A stretch of 64,000 nucleotides of DNA from Corinectria fuckeliana (GCA_019137255.1 WPDH01000123.1:372001-436000); one strand, 5' to 3'; shown: positions 34,240 to 45,599, counted from the first letter of the stretch. Notes: a model not told the origin generated them from the sequence alone. Translations and numbers: made by a program.

Positions 34240-35978
34240 TCTCGAGGTTCCAGACTCTCCAAGAGCTCTCCAAGCTTCACAGCTACGTACGTGTTAGGAC
34301 AATCGCGCCGGACTTGAGACGCCAAGTGGTAAGCTCCCAACGCCGCCTCTTGCTTTTGGACCCCTGGACGAGCCAGCGCCAGCCCAGTCATGTACCTACC
34401 TGTCCTCGTCCATCTACTACCTAAGCCCACATTCCGCCGCCCATCACTCCTTCGTATGCCGCCTATCCTTACGTAGGTAGTTGTGCCGCCGTTCGCCTCT
34501 CGCCTTTCGCAGCGACAGGCCCTGTCACGCCTTGCAGCGTCGTCTCTCCTTTCGCTCTTGGCCCCTTGATGGTGGGTCGGCTTCCAAAAGCTTGTCCTGA
34601 CCAACCCTCCACTGTGCCCTTCGCTGCGACCACGCCCCTGAATCCCTCGCGCCGCACACCTCTGAAGCCCGAAGCCTTCTCAACTCTCACACGCCCTCGC
34701 AGGCACTCACTACGTACCAATTGTACTTCGTACTCACTCACACATCACTCCTCCTTGGCTCTGCCGTGCTCCGTCCTTCTCCACACTCCCGGCCATGTGT
34801 CGCCGAGTTATCCACCATCGCTATGCTCTCAGTCTCATCACTTTCCCTTTCCTGACAGGTCTTTGCAACCTTATCTAGGTCTTTGCCCCCAAAGGACACG
34901 CTCAAGGAGGTCCCGGTGACTCGTCTCCTCAACAGCTTCTTATTCTCGACCTCCTGCACCGCCGCTGTCCCGGTTGCACCCGGAAACCTCAAACTCCCTG
35001 CGCAGAGAGCATCGTCAACAAGGTACGTCGGTCTTCGTCTCGGGTCGCGTGTGTTTTCCTCGATTCTTGGCACTCGGTGATCCCGGCTCATCCATCAGTG
35101 GCTGCGTGCATGGGTCAAATGCAGTGAACAAGCGTCCTGTCTGAACCTGTCCATTTATCCAGCCATCATCCCTTGCCTCCGAGACAGCTTGCAGCAAGCC
35201 AGAGCCGCATTTGTCTTGTTTGTTTGTCTATTCCTTCTTTGCTTCACTTGGCCGCCGACCGCCTCAAGTCGCAGCCCCCCCGGCGCCAAGATGGTGGCCT
35301 TACCCCAGAGGCTCCTCGGCTCGTTCTTGGAACGTCGTCATGCACATCGCCAAGCGGCAAACACACTCAATCTCAGGGAAATTTTAGTCGAGCGGGTCTC
35401 CTGGATCGGCTCCGACGGCACTCTTCCGCAAGGGAATCGAGGCTCCTACCCCTGTCTCTGGCAGTGCGTGTTACGGTGCTGCATGTACGGGCGTGCGCGC
35501 GTTGTATCAACATTGCTACGTATATATGGCCTGGGCGCTGCTCTCGCACAGTCAGCCCTCTCACCCTTGCACGCTTTGCCCTCTTCTGTGCTCGTCTCGA
35601 GCCCTCCTCCTTGGCTGCATTTCCTTCCAAGTCAATTCCTGTTCTGGTCACTCGACGCCCAGCCTCCAATACTGACTCGTCGACTTCCATTAGCTCCGGT
35701 TGCCGCAGAGCCCGCAGACAATCCGACGACACCCCGGCTGCTCTCTATCACATTACACCCTTTCACTTCCACGGCACTTCCTCCCAGAAACGCCAAGAAA
35801 CTTAAGCAGCCCGCCCGCTCTTCTCTCGGTGGGTACCCGCGACGCAATTCCGCTCAACTCTCGGCCGTTGTGGAGCCGGCGTCAATAAATACGCATATCC
35901 GCAATCCAGTGTTGGCCCGATTAGATCTGGTGGGGCGCCGCGTGGAAGTCAATACTAGCTCTTACGGGCGATTCCTCT

Positions 35979-35985
35979 TATAAAG
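35979..35985 (+). promoter_or_regulatory. TATA-like element upstream of the WOPR gene
   Basis: TATAAAG about 105 bp before the start codon at 36086. If used, the 5' UTR would be short despite the very long intergenic region. Candidate only. Confidence 0.4.
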
Positions 35986-36085
35986 GCCCTCTACGCCCTC
36001 CCAGCTCCTGCGCTTACGCCGGGAGCACTTTGCAACCGCCACGCTGCGCCAACTACAGAACTCGGACCCAATCCTCCTGGATAAG

Positions 36086-37414
36086 ATGGAGACATATCAC
36101 GGCTTCGTGCGGACGCCCGCGGATGCCATCCGCTTGTTCGAAGCCTGTCGGTTAGGCATCTTGCCTCGGGTCCAGCGACGCCTCTCGGAGAAGGAGAGGC
36201 AATCGATCCGCTCTGGCTCGGTATTCGTGTGGGATGAGCGAGAGGCTGGCATGCGACGGTGGACCGACGGCAAATCATGGAGTGCGAGCCGGGTATCTGG
36301 CAGCTTCCTGACCTATCGTGAAATGGAGGGAAAGCGAGGAGGTGGCTTCTCTGGCAGACGAAACGCCGGCAAGACTCCCGACTCCGGCCGCGGTAGCGAC
36401 GAGGACCAAGACGATGGCGAGCCTGAAGGATACCGATATAAGGCAGACGGGCTCATGAAGCAATCATTCAGCATCACCACGTCTAACGGACAACACCTCC
36501 ATCTCATTTCTTACTACTCGCGACCGCAACCAGGTCAACCTGACCTTCCCCAGCCCACCACGGATGCCACCCTGCGTGGCATCGTTCCCGTCAAGGGCAT
36601 GTACCCCGAATCCAGCATGGGAGAAACAAACACCACTCCCGCCCTCACGCGAGCCCCGATGCAGCAGCCTCCCTTCATGGTGGCGCCTCAACACCCCCAT
36701 CAACAACATCCTTACGCTCCCCAATACGGTCAGCCTGGTTACGGCTGGCCGCCGTCACCGATGGCGACTCCTCCCTACAGCCATTATGCGGCACCCTACC
36801 CTTCAAACGGCCATCATCAACCCCCGCCGCACATCTCCCAGGCTCCGTTGCCGCCTCCGCAGTACGCCCAGGCACCTCATTACGACCAGCGAGCCACCCT
36901 CCCGCATCCGCACTCGAAGCCTCCTACCGCGACTCTCGCCGCCTACCCCCAACACCCGTCACCGCACTACACGCATACGCCGCTGCCTCCCCGACAGGGC
37001 TCGCCTCGTGAGCAGCTCCAGGCTGCAGCTCAGAGGGCCATGGTCGATCCTCGCCTGGATCCATCATCCTCCCGTGGCCACCAAGGACCTCTCCCTGCTC
37101 TCGGTGCCGTCACTAGCGGAACTTCGAGCAACTCGCTCGCGGCAATCAGCACTCCCCCTAACCGCGCTTTGAGCGTCAGCCCACCGCGCAGCTCGCACTC
37201 GGTAGAGGGGTCTTCCACCACGGGCAACAGGGCAAGCCTCTCGGCGCTTTTGCACCCCACGCCTTCCACCGGCGAGCCTGGCAGCGCCAACCTCGCTAGC
37301 AGTGGTAGCGCGGGTAGTAGCCCCAGGACCAACGGTGTCTGTGGCCTGGAGAAGGGCGGCGTCAGCGAGGACGCGCGGGCGTTGAGAATGTTGGATCGGA
37401 AATTCTGCATCTAG
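36086..37414 (+). CDS. PAC2: WOPR-domain transcriptional regulator, Gti1/Pac2 family (Pac2-like branch)
   Basis: A single exon encodes 442 residues. The N-terminal WOPR DNA-binding domain has both conserved halves: METYHGFVRTPADAIRLFEA through RSGSVFVWDEREAGMRRWTD and SWSASRVSGSFLTYREM (1-80), and GYRYKADGLMKQSFS with HLHLISYYS (115-145). The linker between them is acidic and basic low complexity. The C-terminal 290 residues are Pro/Gln/His/Tyr-rich, then Ser-rich, as in regulators such as Wor1, Ryp1 and Sge1. Those relatives control morphology and virulence programmes. The METYHGFVRTPADAI opening and VQRRLSEKERQSIRSGSVF point to the Pac2-type paralogue rather than the Wor1/Sge1 type; that assignment is from memory of the families. 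It is nuclear and follows the longest gene-free region in the window. Confidence 0.9.
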   Translation: METYHGFVRTPADAIRLFEACRLGILPRVQRRLSEKERQSIRSGSVFVWDEREAGMRRWTDGKSWSASRVSGSFLTYREMEGKRGGGFSGRRNAGKTPDSGRGSDEDQDDGEPEGYRYKADGLMKQSFSITTSNGQHLHLISYYSRPQPGQPDLPQPTTDATLRGIVPVKGMYPESSMGETNTTPALTRAPMQQPPFMVAPQHPHQQHPYAPQYGQPGYGWPPSPMATPPYSHYAAPYPSNGHHQPPPHISQAPLPPPQYAQAPHYDQRATLPHPHSKPPTATLAAYPQHPSPHYTHTPLPPRQGSPREQLQAAAQRAMVDPRLDPSSSRGHQGPLPALGAVTSGTSSNSLAAISTPPNRALSVSPPRSSHSVEGSSTTGNRASLSALLHPTPSTGEPGSANLASSGSAGSSPRTNGVCGLEKGGVSEDARALRMLDRKFCI

Positions 37415-38946
37415 GGAGATGGGAGAATGGTTTAATCGACGCTGCGAAACTAGCTCTCGACAGAGCCCCAAAGCATAGGAAAGATTGTGAGCTCCCTTTA
37501 GAGGAGTTGGCGGTTTGAGCTATGGTTGGACAGGACCTCACGGGATGATTTGGCATTGCACTGCACAGTTATTTTCTGTTTTTTACTTATGCATTGTTAC
37601 GGCGTCTGGACTTTATGGGGGGACGGCAGCCAGGGGTTTGCCGTGGTTGCATTCAGCGGGATTCTGTCACGACTGTCAACGGAGGAACTTGGTGTTTGTT
37701 TTGGTCAGGACCAGTCTTGTACTTACATCCTGGTGGGTTCTTATTTCCGCGGTGTTTGGGATGATATCGTCGGTGACGATGCGAGGATCTTGACGTAGAC
37801 TACCTAGCAATACCAATCGCTTGTAGGAATCAACATTCCGAGCAGCCTGTTTTCGCGGCCTATTGTGTCTATGGGGTGAGCTTGATACTAGGTTACAAAT
37901 AAGCTTACGATGGCGTCTACGGTGCCCGACTCCCCGTGTCGCTGGTAAATTGCACGCTCTCGCTCGTTGGGACCCCGCATTCGGTTTCCATCCACGGGCT
38001 CTACTTCCCGCTCGCACGCCCGACTTGACGCCGCGCGGATGGCCGCGTCATCGAGCCCTGGCAGCAAGGGGGATTGGACGAGCGGCTAGCATAAATAGTA
38101 TCCCAGTTCAGAAAGGGGTCCTGGCTGGGGTTGAGTCTGGCTGCCAAAGAAGTGTGTTGCTAATTACTGTACGGAAGGTGGTATTCTCCGGGCGAGTATG
38201 TTGAATGGCGATGGGACGGCAGGGGGTCGCTGTTTGTAGAGTGGTGGTGTTTGCTGAGTATGTTTTGGTGGCTTGGTGGTGCCAAGTGGAAGTCAATAGC
38301 TGCGTAGACTGGGCAGGATTGGGATAGGATAAAGGTTGTGTTGAAAGCTGTAGGCTGATATGTTCTTGGATGTTGGTTTGGATAGATGCTTGCTGTACGA
38401 AGTAAGCAACATATAATCGAAAATCATGGTGCTTATCTGCAACACTCTCAATTGGAGACAGCTGAGGAGTCGTAAGGCAAGAAAAAGCCCTACATGATAG
38501 AATGTGGATAGGAAAGTTGCACGCGTATTTCCCCAAGGCTTGAAAGGTTTTCCTTGACCTGCCCTTCCCCATGCAAATAAATGAGTGAATCAAGAAGAAG
38601 TTAAACCGCACCCGACATGGAAGAAGACTAGATTAAAGTACAGGGTAGGAAGCCTCCTTCGGTGTAAGTCGCATCATAGTTCCGCCGACCCGACCTACCT
38701 CAAGCCCATCAGCTCCTGTGCACTAATTAGGCTGGATCTAAGCTGGGATTCGAACTTGAGGAAGCTTTGCAACGCGACTTTGGGAGTTTCTTTGTTGCCG
38801 CCAAAACGTCATGACCACAGAGCTCTAGGCAAAAGGGACAGCGCGACACTTTCGTTTCCGGACTTGCCTCCTCCGCGATCGAATCCCCATTGCGACCATG
38901 CTGACGAGGTCCTTTTGAGCAACCCCCCTCGCGCACCGCCCACACC
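37415..38946. other. Intergenic region between the WOPR gene and CFT2
   Basis: About 1.5 kb between tandem plus-strand genes. It should hold the 3' UTR of the WOPR gene and the CFT2 promoter. A 167-codon minus-strand frame (38108-38611) has no recognisable domain and is not annotated. Confidence 0.6.
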
Positions 38947-41874
38947 ATGTTCACCTTCTGCCCGCTCCAGGGCGCCCTCTCCGACTCGGCCGCCTCGCAG
39001 TCTCTCCTCGAGCTTGACGGAGGGGTCAAGATCCTCATCGACCTGGGCTGGGACGAGTCGTTTGACATTGAGAAGCTCAAGGAGATTGAGAAGTACGTGG
39101 CTGATGGCTGATGGATGCGCGGTAGCTCGACACGACGATACTGACAGGCTTCTTGTAGACAAGTCACGACCCTCTCGCTGATCCTCGTCACCCACGCGAC
39201 AGCCTCGCATCTCGCTGCCTACGCTCATTGTTGCAAGAACATTCCGCAGTTCACACGCATCCCCGTATATGCGACGCGACCCGTCATCGACTTGGGCCGC
39301 ACCCTTATCCAGGACCTCTACTCGTCGACCCCTGCGGCCGCGACGACGATCCCTCAGAGCTGGCTCTCCGAGTCGGCATATTCATTCTCCCAGACCGTGA
39401 CGGCCGCGCACAACCTCCTGCTGCAGTCCCCGACCCCCGAAGACATTGCGCGATACTTCTCCCTTATCCAGCCGCTCAAATACTCACAACCGCACCAACC
39501 GCTCCCGTCTCCCTTTTCGCCGCCCCTCAATGGGTTGACCATCACAGCCTACAACTCCGGACACACCCTCGGTGGTACAATATGGCACATCCAACACGGC
39601 CTGGAGTCGATCGTGTACGCGGTGGACTGGAACCAAGCCCGCGAGAATGTCTTTGCGGGCGCTGCCTGGCTGGGAGGTGCCGGAGGCGGCGGCGCCGAGG
39701 TCATCGAGCAGCTGCGCAAGCCTACCGCCTTGATTTGCAGCAGTCGCGGTGCCGATAGGAATGCCCAAGCTGGAGGCCGCACCAAGCGGGACGAGCAGCT
39801 GATTGATACCATCAAGGCCTGCGTGACGCGGGGAGGAACTGTACTGATCCCGGTGGACTCGAGCGCCCGAGTGCTGGAGCTGTCGTACCTCCTGGAGCAT
39901 GCCTGGAGAACCGATGCAGCCTCTCCGGAGAGCGTGCTCAAGTCGGCAAAGCTGTACCTGGCGGGACGCAACATGTCCAGCACGATGAGGTACGCGCGAA
40001 GCATGCTCGAGTGGATGGACGAAAGCATCGTCCAGGAATTCGAAGCCTTTGCCGAGGACCAACGAAGGGTCAATGGCTCGAGCGGCAAGAAGGAGGGCGG
40101 GCCGTTGGATTTCAAGTATTTGCGACTGCTGGAGCGCAAGGCCCAGATTGAACGGTTGTTGAGCCGCAGTTCCGAAAACGTCGCGACCGAGGGACGCGTG
40201 ATCCTGGCGAGTGACACCAGTATCGAATGGGGATTTTCAAAGGACCTGATCAAGGGCTTGGCAAAGGACTCGAGGAATCTGGTCATTTTGACGGACAGAC
40301 CTGGCCTGGCAAAGGACGACAAGCCCTCGATCGCGAGGACACTATGGGACTGGTGGATCGAGAAGAAGGACGGTGTCGCCGTGGAGCAGAGCACGAGTGG
40401 AGATAACATCGAACTCGTGTACGCTGGCGGCCGAGAGCTGGAGATCAGGGAGGCTCAGCGCCAGGCTCTCGAGGGAGAGGAATTGTCAGTGTACCAGCAG
40501 TGGTTAGCGACGCAGAGACAGCTCCAGGCGACGCAGCAAAGCGGTGGAGCGTCGGCTCTGGAAGCGTCAGCCGATGTTGTCGACGACGCCTCCTCCGAGT
40601 CCTCGTCCGATTCCGAAGATGACGACGGCGAGCAGCAAGGAAAGGCGCTGAATGTGTCCACCACTCTCGGGCAAGTCGGGCGCAAGAACGTGGTGCTCAA
40701 GGATGAGGACCTGGGCATCAACGTGCTTATCAAGAAGAAGGGCGTGTACGACTTTGACTCGCGGGGGAAGAAGGGAAGGGAGAGGTCGTTCCCTGTTGCG
40801 ATCCGAAGGAAGCGCAATGACGACTTTGGAGAGCTGATCCGACCCGAGGACTACCTCCGGGCGGAAGAGAAGGAGGAGGACGCGGCCGACGGAGCCAACA
40901 TGGCGGCCACCGACGACAAGCTAGGCAAGAAGCGCAAGTGGGACGACGTGGCGAAGAACGACGCAGGCGCCAAGCGGAACCAGAATGCGCGCGCCGGATC
41001 GATGGACGACGATGGCGGTGTCGCCGGTGATGGCTTCGTGCCGGACGAGCTCGACGCCGTCGAGGATGCAGAGCTCGAAGAACCGACCGGCCCGTGCAAG
41101 CTCGTATATCAGACGGAAACGATCACGGCCAACCTGCGCATCGCCTTTGTCGACTTCAGCGGACTGCACGACAAGCGGAGCCTCAACATGCTCATCCCCC
41201 TGATCCAGCCACGCAAGCTCATCCTCGTGGGCGGCACGCGGGAGGAGACGCTCGAGCTGGCCGACGACTGCCGCAAGACGCTTGGTTTGAACGGCGACCG
41301 TGCCGTGGACGTATATACCCCCGAGATGGGCGCGTCGGTGGATGCTAGTGTCGACACCAACGCCTGGGTGGTCAAGCTGGCCGACCCGCTCGTCAAGAAG
41401 ATCAAGTGGCAGAACGTCCGCGGACTCGGCATCGTCACCATCACGGGCCAGCTCGTCGCCACGCGCCTCTCGGACGAGGCCGGCGAAGACGCCGCCAACA
41501 AGCGCCAGAAGACGGAACCCACCGCTGCTTCGACGGCCCTCACCACCACGACCAACGGCACGCCGTCCACGATGCCGACGCTCGACGTGCTCCCGTCCAA
41601 CCTCGTCTCGGCCGTGCGCTCGGCGGCCCAGCCGCTGCACGTCGGCGACCTGCGCCTCGCGGACCTCCGGCGCGCCATGCAGGCCGCGGGCCACGGCGCC
41701 GAGTTCCGCGGCGAGGGCACGCTCGTCGTCGACGGGACCGTCGCCGTGCGCAAGACGGCTGCGGGCCGCGTCGAGGTCGAGAGCGTGGGCCTGCCGACCA
41801 CGGGACGCCGGACCACGTTCTACGAGGTGCGCAGGGTGATATACGACAACCTGGCCGTCGTGGCGGGTGCTTAG
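38947..41874 (+). CDS. CFT2: Cleavage and polyadenylation factor subunit CFT2 (CPSF100)
   Basis: Two exons (38947-39092, 39159-41874; intron 66 nt) encode 953 residues. Cft2 is the inactive metallo-beta-lactamase partner of the endonuclease Ysh1/CPSF73 in pre-mRNA 3'-end processing. The start MFTFCPLQGALSDSAASQSL and LDGGVKILIDLGWDE are typical. The motif that would be HxHxDH in the active enzyme reads VTHATASHLAAY (about 59-70), so metal-binding residues are missing. GLTITAYNSGHTLGGTIW and VDWNQARENVF follow, then the beta-CASP region (GGTVLIPVDSSARVLEL). An acidic Ser-rich linker (about 525-545) and a KKRKW nuclear-type basic patch precede the C-terminal domain (VDFSGLHDKRSLNMLIPLIQ). The G/C-rich 3' third generates long antisense and out-of-frame shadows. 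Confidence 0.94.
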
Positions 41875-42684
41875 AGACGGAGATATTCTTCAGCAAGACC
41901 GGCTTTCTTGCTTTGCCAACGGGAACGGGAGGTGCCACTTGGGATGGGACGGCGCAATTTGTACGCTATATGTATGCGTCTCTGGATTTCTTTTGGGAAC
42001 AGACACAAAAAGCGAAGACAGACCAGAAAAGAGGGGAGCTTATGGATGGAGATGGTGCTCTCCGCAGGATATGAAATGGTATCCGTTAAGATAGAGGACG
42101 ACATACGTTTGGCGTCGACAAGACACACAAAGTAGTTGTGTCTAGAGTATCTGCTCTGGGCTCTTTTGAGTGATAACGGTTGAAGCTTGGAGCTATTGTT
42201 TGAATGAGAAATAGCATGGAGAACGTCAACTTCCCTGCTAGAAAGTAACGAACCGACTGTTCCTCGCCGGTCGCAGACCGTCGAGTAAAGGACTTTGACG
42301 AGGGCCTCCGTGTTAAAATTATTTCAGAATCAAGGAAGTGTAATGCCTTCCACTAGATTCGACAGCTAGAATTCGTCTCTTCACAGTACACCTAACAAAA
42401 CATGCGTTCTATTACAACAAAGGCATGTATGTCTTTGTCATGTCCTTTGAATCCCTGGACGTAAAGTGACGGCCCCAAGCATGCTCAAGTAGGTAACCTA
42501 GTTGGTAGGCTATTGAGGTAGGTAAAAAATGAGCCAGCACAAAAATACAGCGCCCCCAACGCCCCGGCAATGCACGCTATTCCAACGCGTGAGGAAGTTC
42601 CCTATGTTTGTATATCCTTTTTCTTCTTCGCACGAAAAAGGAAACCGGCGAACAATAAAAAATGAAAAAAAAACCCCCCCGTCT
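41875..42684. other. Convergent intergenic region between CFT2 and SYS1
   Basis: About 0.8 kb between two 3' ends. It contains GTAGGTAACCTAGTTGGTAGG-like palindromic motifs near 42489-42525. No gene seen. Confidence 0.65.
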
Positions 42685-43506
42685 CTACCTCGTGGACTCC
42701 ATCGGAGCCATCTCGTACTCGCCGGCGCCGTCTCTGCCCCTGCCCCTGCCGCGGCCCCTCGAGAAGCCCATCTCCTCGTCGCCGGCGTCGTCGCGCGGGT
42801 CCCCGGGGTGCGGGCCCTCGCCTTCCGGGGCCGAGTTCGGGGCGGGGCCGAGGATGCGGCGGCCGCCGAAGAAGACGGGCTGCAGCTCGCGGTAGCGGCA
42901 GCCCCAGATGCCCAGGGCGACGGCCAGGGCCGACGAGGCGCCCATGGTGGCCCACCACATGGCGTGGCGGGGGATGCGGCCGGTGTAGAGGGAGACGACG
43001 ACGAGGTGGAGGAAGTGGATGGTCAGGGCGAAGTCGGGGACGAACTTGCTGCGCGAGATGAGGACGACGATGGCGACGGCCCTGGGAGAGAGTCAGTCAG
43101 TCAGTGAGTGTTGCATGCATGCGCCGCAGTGTAAGTCGAAGGGGTTCCTCAGCCTAGGAAGCGAGTCACGCTTGCGCTCGCATCCATCCCAAGGTATTCT
43201 CCAAGTCCCTTTCTAGTTCTAGTTCTAGTTCTAGCTCCAAGAGAGGAAGACTCACATGCACAACCCCCCGTCCAACAACCACACAAACGCCATCAGCCAC
43301 CCGTGCGTCGTGTCGCCGCGCACCGCCTCCCAGCCGAACACCATGCTGAAGCTGAACCCGGAGCCGGCCACCAGCGCGGTGAACAGCGCGAGGACCAGCG
43401 CGGCCGCGTAGTACAGCGCCTGCAGCGCCGCGATCTGCCCGGCGATCCTCAGCGGCGGGAGCTCCGTCAGGGCGCCGGCGCGCGGGGGTCTGCGGCGACG
43501 CGCCAT
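42685..43506 (-). CDS. SYS1: Golgi integral membrane protein SYS1
   Basis: Two exons (43256-43506, 42685-43081; intron 174 nt) encode 215 residues. Sys1 is a Golgi four-helix membrane protein that recruits the Arl3/ARFRP1 GTPase. The N-terminus is basic (MARRRRPPRAGALTELPPLR). Four hydrophobic segments lie at about 20-46, 68-94, 100-118 and 123-144. Recognisable family blocks are TTHGWLMAFVWLLDGG, SRSKFVPDFALTIHFLHL and IPRHAMWW, ending in GCRYRELQPVFFGGRR. The C-terminal tail is an acidic and Gly/Arg-rich extension (RGRGRGRGRDGAGEYE). The intron contains four exact TTCTAG units. It is divergent from COA6, with 758 bp between start codons. Confidence 0.92.
43211..43234. repeat. (TTCTAG)4 microsatellite in the SYS1 intron
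   Basis: Four exact hexamers inside the SYS1 intron (43082-43255), near its 5' splice site on the minus strand. Length variation here should not affect the protein. Confidence 0.9.
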
Positions 43507-44264
43507 TGGGCGATGTTTTGGCGGGAAAGGGAGACGACGAAGATGAAGGAGGAGGAGGAGGAGGAATTGCAAGGGGGGGCGGGGTTTGCTGGGCTGGGAA
43601 CGAGCAGGTGCGTTATCGGCCAGGCATGTCTCTGTTCGTTTGTGTGTGTCTTTTTTTTTTGGTTGCGCTTCTCGAAGGGCGTGTGTTGGTTGGTTGGCCC
43701 GAGGGCGTTCGGAACGGCGCAGCTTCGGTATCGGTTCGTGGTGGTCCGGACTGGCCTGCGACGAAAGAAGAAACAGAGAGAAACAGCAGCACAGTCTGCG
43801 CGAAAAGACGTGTCGAGGTGAGAAGACTTGACGGGGCCGGATGACGAGAGAGAGAGAGAGTGGAAGCTAAGCCCAAGTCCCCGGACAAGGAGGACACCTT
43901 GGAAGGCCACCACCAGCCACGTTTCGAGATGTGGCGTGGGCGGGCGCGTGGCTTACAGCTCAGGCCCAAGCCCAAGCCACTGAACCCTGTGACGAAAGTC
44001 CTCACCGCCCACCGGATTCTGCCGCCGTCTGCTTCTCTCCCATCCACAAACCGCATCATAGCTTGCCGGCGACCGGGCAGAGCCGCAGTATCCTCCGCCC
44101 CCCCCCCCTCCACAGAGAAAGCTTTCACAAGGGGTCTCTCGTCGCTGAAACCTGCGATTCCAACTTGCTTGCCAGGCCACTCCGTTCCAAACCCATCATC
44201 CCGGCGGAACGCCCAACCGAACACACAACAACCCCGCGCCGAAAGAAGAGAAAACAAAAAAACT
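43507..44264. promoter_or_regulatory. Shared divergent promoter region of SYS1 and COA6
   Basis: 758 bp between two divergent start codons. It contains GA (43848-43859) and C11 (44098-44108) simple-sequence runs. No TATA box is evident. Overlapping spurious frames run through it on both strands. Confidence 0.5.
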
Positions 44265-44669
44265 ATGTGGCCCTTCTCCTCCTCCACCCGCGCCGACGCC
44301 ATCCGCTCCGGCACGGCCATCCCCAACCGCCAGGAGCGCGCCGTGTGCTGGGCGGCGCGCGACGGCTACTTCGCGTGCCTGGACGCGCACGGCATCGTCG
44401 ATGCCGCCAAGGACGCCGCGGCCGCGAAGAAGGCCTGCCCCGAGGCGTCGGCCGACTTCGAGCGCGACTGCGCCGCCGCCTGGGTCAAGTACTTCAAGCA
44501 GTGGCGCGTCGCCGACCTGGCCAAGCGCCGGCGCCTCGACGAGCTGCGCGCCCAGGGCGCTCAGGAGATGACGGTTAGCACTAGCTTTGCTCCTGAGGGC
44601 GGCGCTGCTGAGAAGGGCAAGGGCAAGGACGATATCCAGGACTTGCTGGAGAGGAAGAAGCTGAGGTGA
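44265..44669 (+). CDS. COA6: Cytochrome c oxidase assembly factor COA6
   Basis: A single exon encodes 134 residues. COA6 is an intermembrane-space protein of mitochondria that helps copper delivery to Cox2 during complex IV assembly. It shows the CHCH-like twin-cysteine pattern: C28-x9-C38 (CWAARDGYFAC) and C58-x10-C69 (CPEASADFERDC), followed by the conserved WVKYFKQWR. The start MWPFSSSTRADAIRSG is the usual fungal opening; the frame continues upstream but this ATG fits the family. No cleavable presequence is needed because import uses the Mia40 disulfide relay. The stop codon is directly followed by a GAGGT-type pentamer repeat. Confidence 0.93.
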   Translation: MWPFSSSTRADAIRSGTAIPNRQERAVCWAARDGYFACLDAHGIVDAAKDAAAAKKACPEASADFERDCAAAWVKYFKQWRVADLAKRRRLDELRAQGAQEMTVSTSFAPEGGAAEKGKGKDDIQDLLERKKLR

Positions 44670-44697
44670 GGCGAGGTGAGGTGAGGTGAGGAGAGGA
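44668..44697. repeat. (GAGGT)n repeat at the COA6 stop codon
   Basis: About five GAGGT/GAGGC units overlap and follow the TGA of COA6. Similar GAGGT runs occur on plus near 49027-49045 and inversely (CTCACCTCACC) near 9893-9908. Confidence 0.75.
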
Positions 44698-45599
44698 CTA
44701 TATTTGTCATGACAGCCATGGATGGCATGACGAACTATGGCATGGACAGGCCCTGTACTGCCAATATACTGTCACTTCCCGCAACGCCTTCTCCAACAAG
44801 ACGGAATTGTGATTGGAATTGGAATTGGGCATTGGCAGAGCCTCGTGTATTTATATCCATGTGTACATCACCACACAAAAGCACCTACCGTTAGCTTAGG
44901 TACACAACCACCCCTCATATACTGTACCACTACATATCAAACAAACATCCACGAGCCCTGGGCCGATGAGATAAAAAGAACAATTCTGTATCCTACCGTA
45001 TCTATCCCTATTACCTAGATACCTCTCACCACCCAAACCCAACTAAGCGTGACCCGAAAAGACCAGAGTCAAGAAAAAAAAGAAAGACACCAAGTTTCCA
45101 CGGTCGAAAGACAAGCGTAGAGTAAGTGGGAAAAAAAAAAAAGTAGAGTATAAAACAAACTGTAAGCATGCTTGATGCAGCGGTGGTATCATCCATGTTC
45201 TTCTTGTTTAAACCAAAACCATTATCTGCACATTCTCTGCTCTCCCCATTCTCTCTCACCCGCCTCGTACTGCACGCAGTGCGCTATCGTACTATTGCTC
45301 TCTCCTTCTCACCCTCCCGCCTAGACATAAGAAAAGAAAAAAATGAGGCTGTTGTCGTAGACGTAGTATGTCAAAAATAAGTGGAAGCAGAATAATCGAG
45401 GTCGGAATGGGTAACAATCCGCCCAAGAAAAATAAGAGGGTACCGCCGTATGTCTCGCCTTTCTAATGCATTGTTTTTTGGTCGCTGATGGTTCCATGTC
45501 TTTTCTTTCGTGCAGCCTTTTGCGCTTGCTCGCTCTCCTTGTTAATCATGAATAGTCCCTCGACTTCTTCGGCCGCCAGCAGTGAACGATCGCTGCGAC
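44670..45599. other. Convergent intergenic region between COA6 and MSS4
   Basis: About 0.9 kb holding both 3' UTRs. A-rich runs near 45073-45090 and 45131-45141 and 45330-45341 suit polyadenylation regions. No gene seen. Confidence 0.65.

Larger units (their letters stand above)
24218..36085. other. 11.9-kb region without a supportable gene, upstream of the WOPR regulator
   Basis: Frames of 60-260 codons occur on both strands but overlap each other, lack domains, and often start without ATG. Content includes G11 (25401-25411), a CT microsatellite (25674-25696), G14 (26304-26317), C11 (27500-27510), (GAAT)n at 30484-30500, an N pair in a G-run (32085-32086), (GCCA)n at 34217-34239, and many TACCTACCTA motifs. 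From about 33.9 kb onward the plus strand is pyrimidine-rich, which fits a long promoter or 5' UTR of the following gene. Noncoding transcripts cannot be excluded. Confidence 0.6.

Noticed and set aside
34158..34604. Minus-strand open frame of 148 codons with Arg-rich translation
   Set aside because: Crosses a GCCA microsatellite, no domain, and overlapped by plus-strand frames.
38744..38756. gggattcgaactt resembling a tRNA T-loop on the minus strand
   Set aside because: The flanking bases do not pair as a T-stem and no acceptor or anticodon stem can be built around it.
40921..41938. Several long frames antisense to or out of frame with CFT2
   Set aside because: High third-position GC of the CFT2 3' end suppresses stops in other frames; Arg/Ala/Gly-rich translations without domains.
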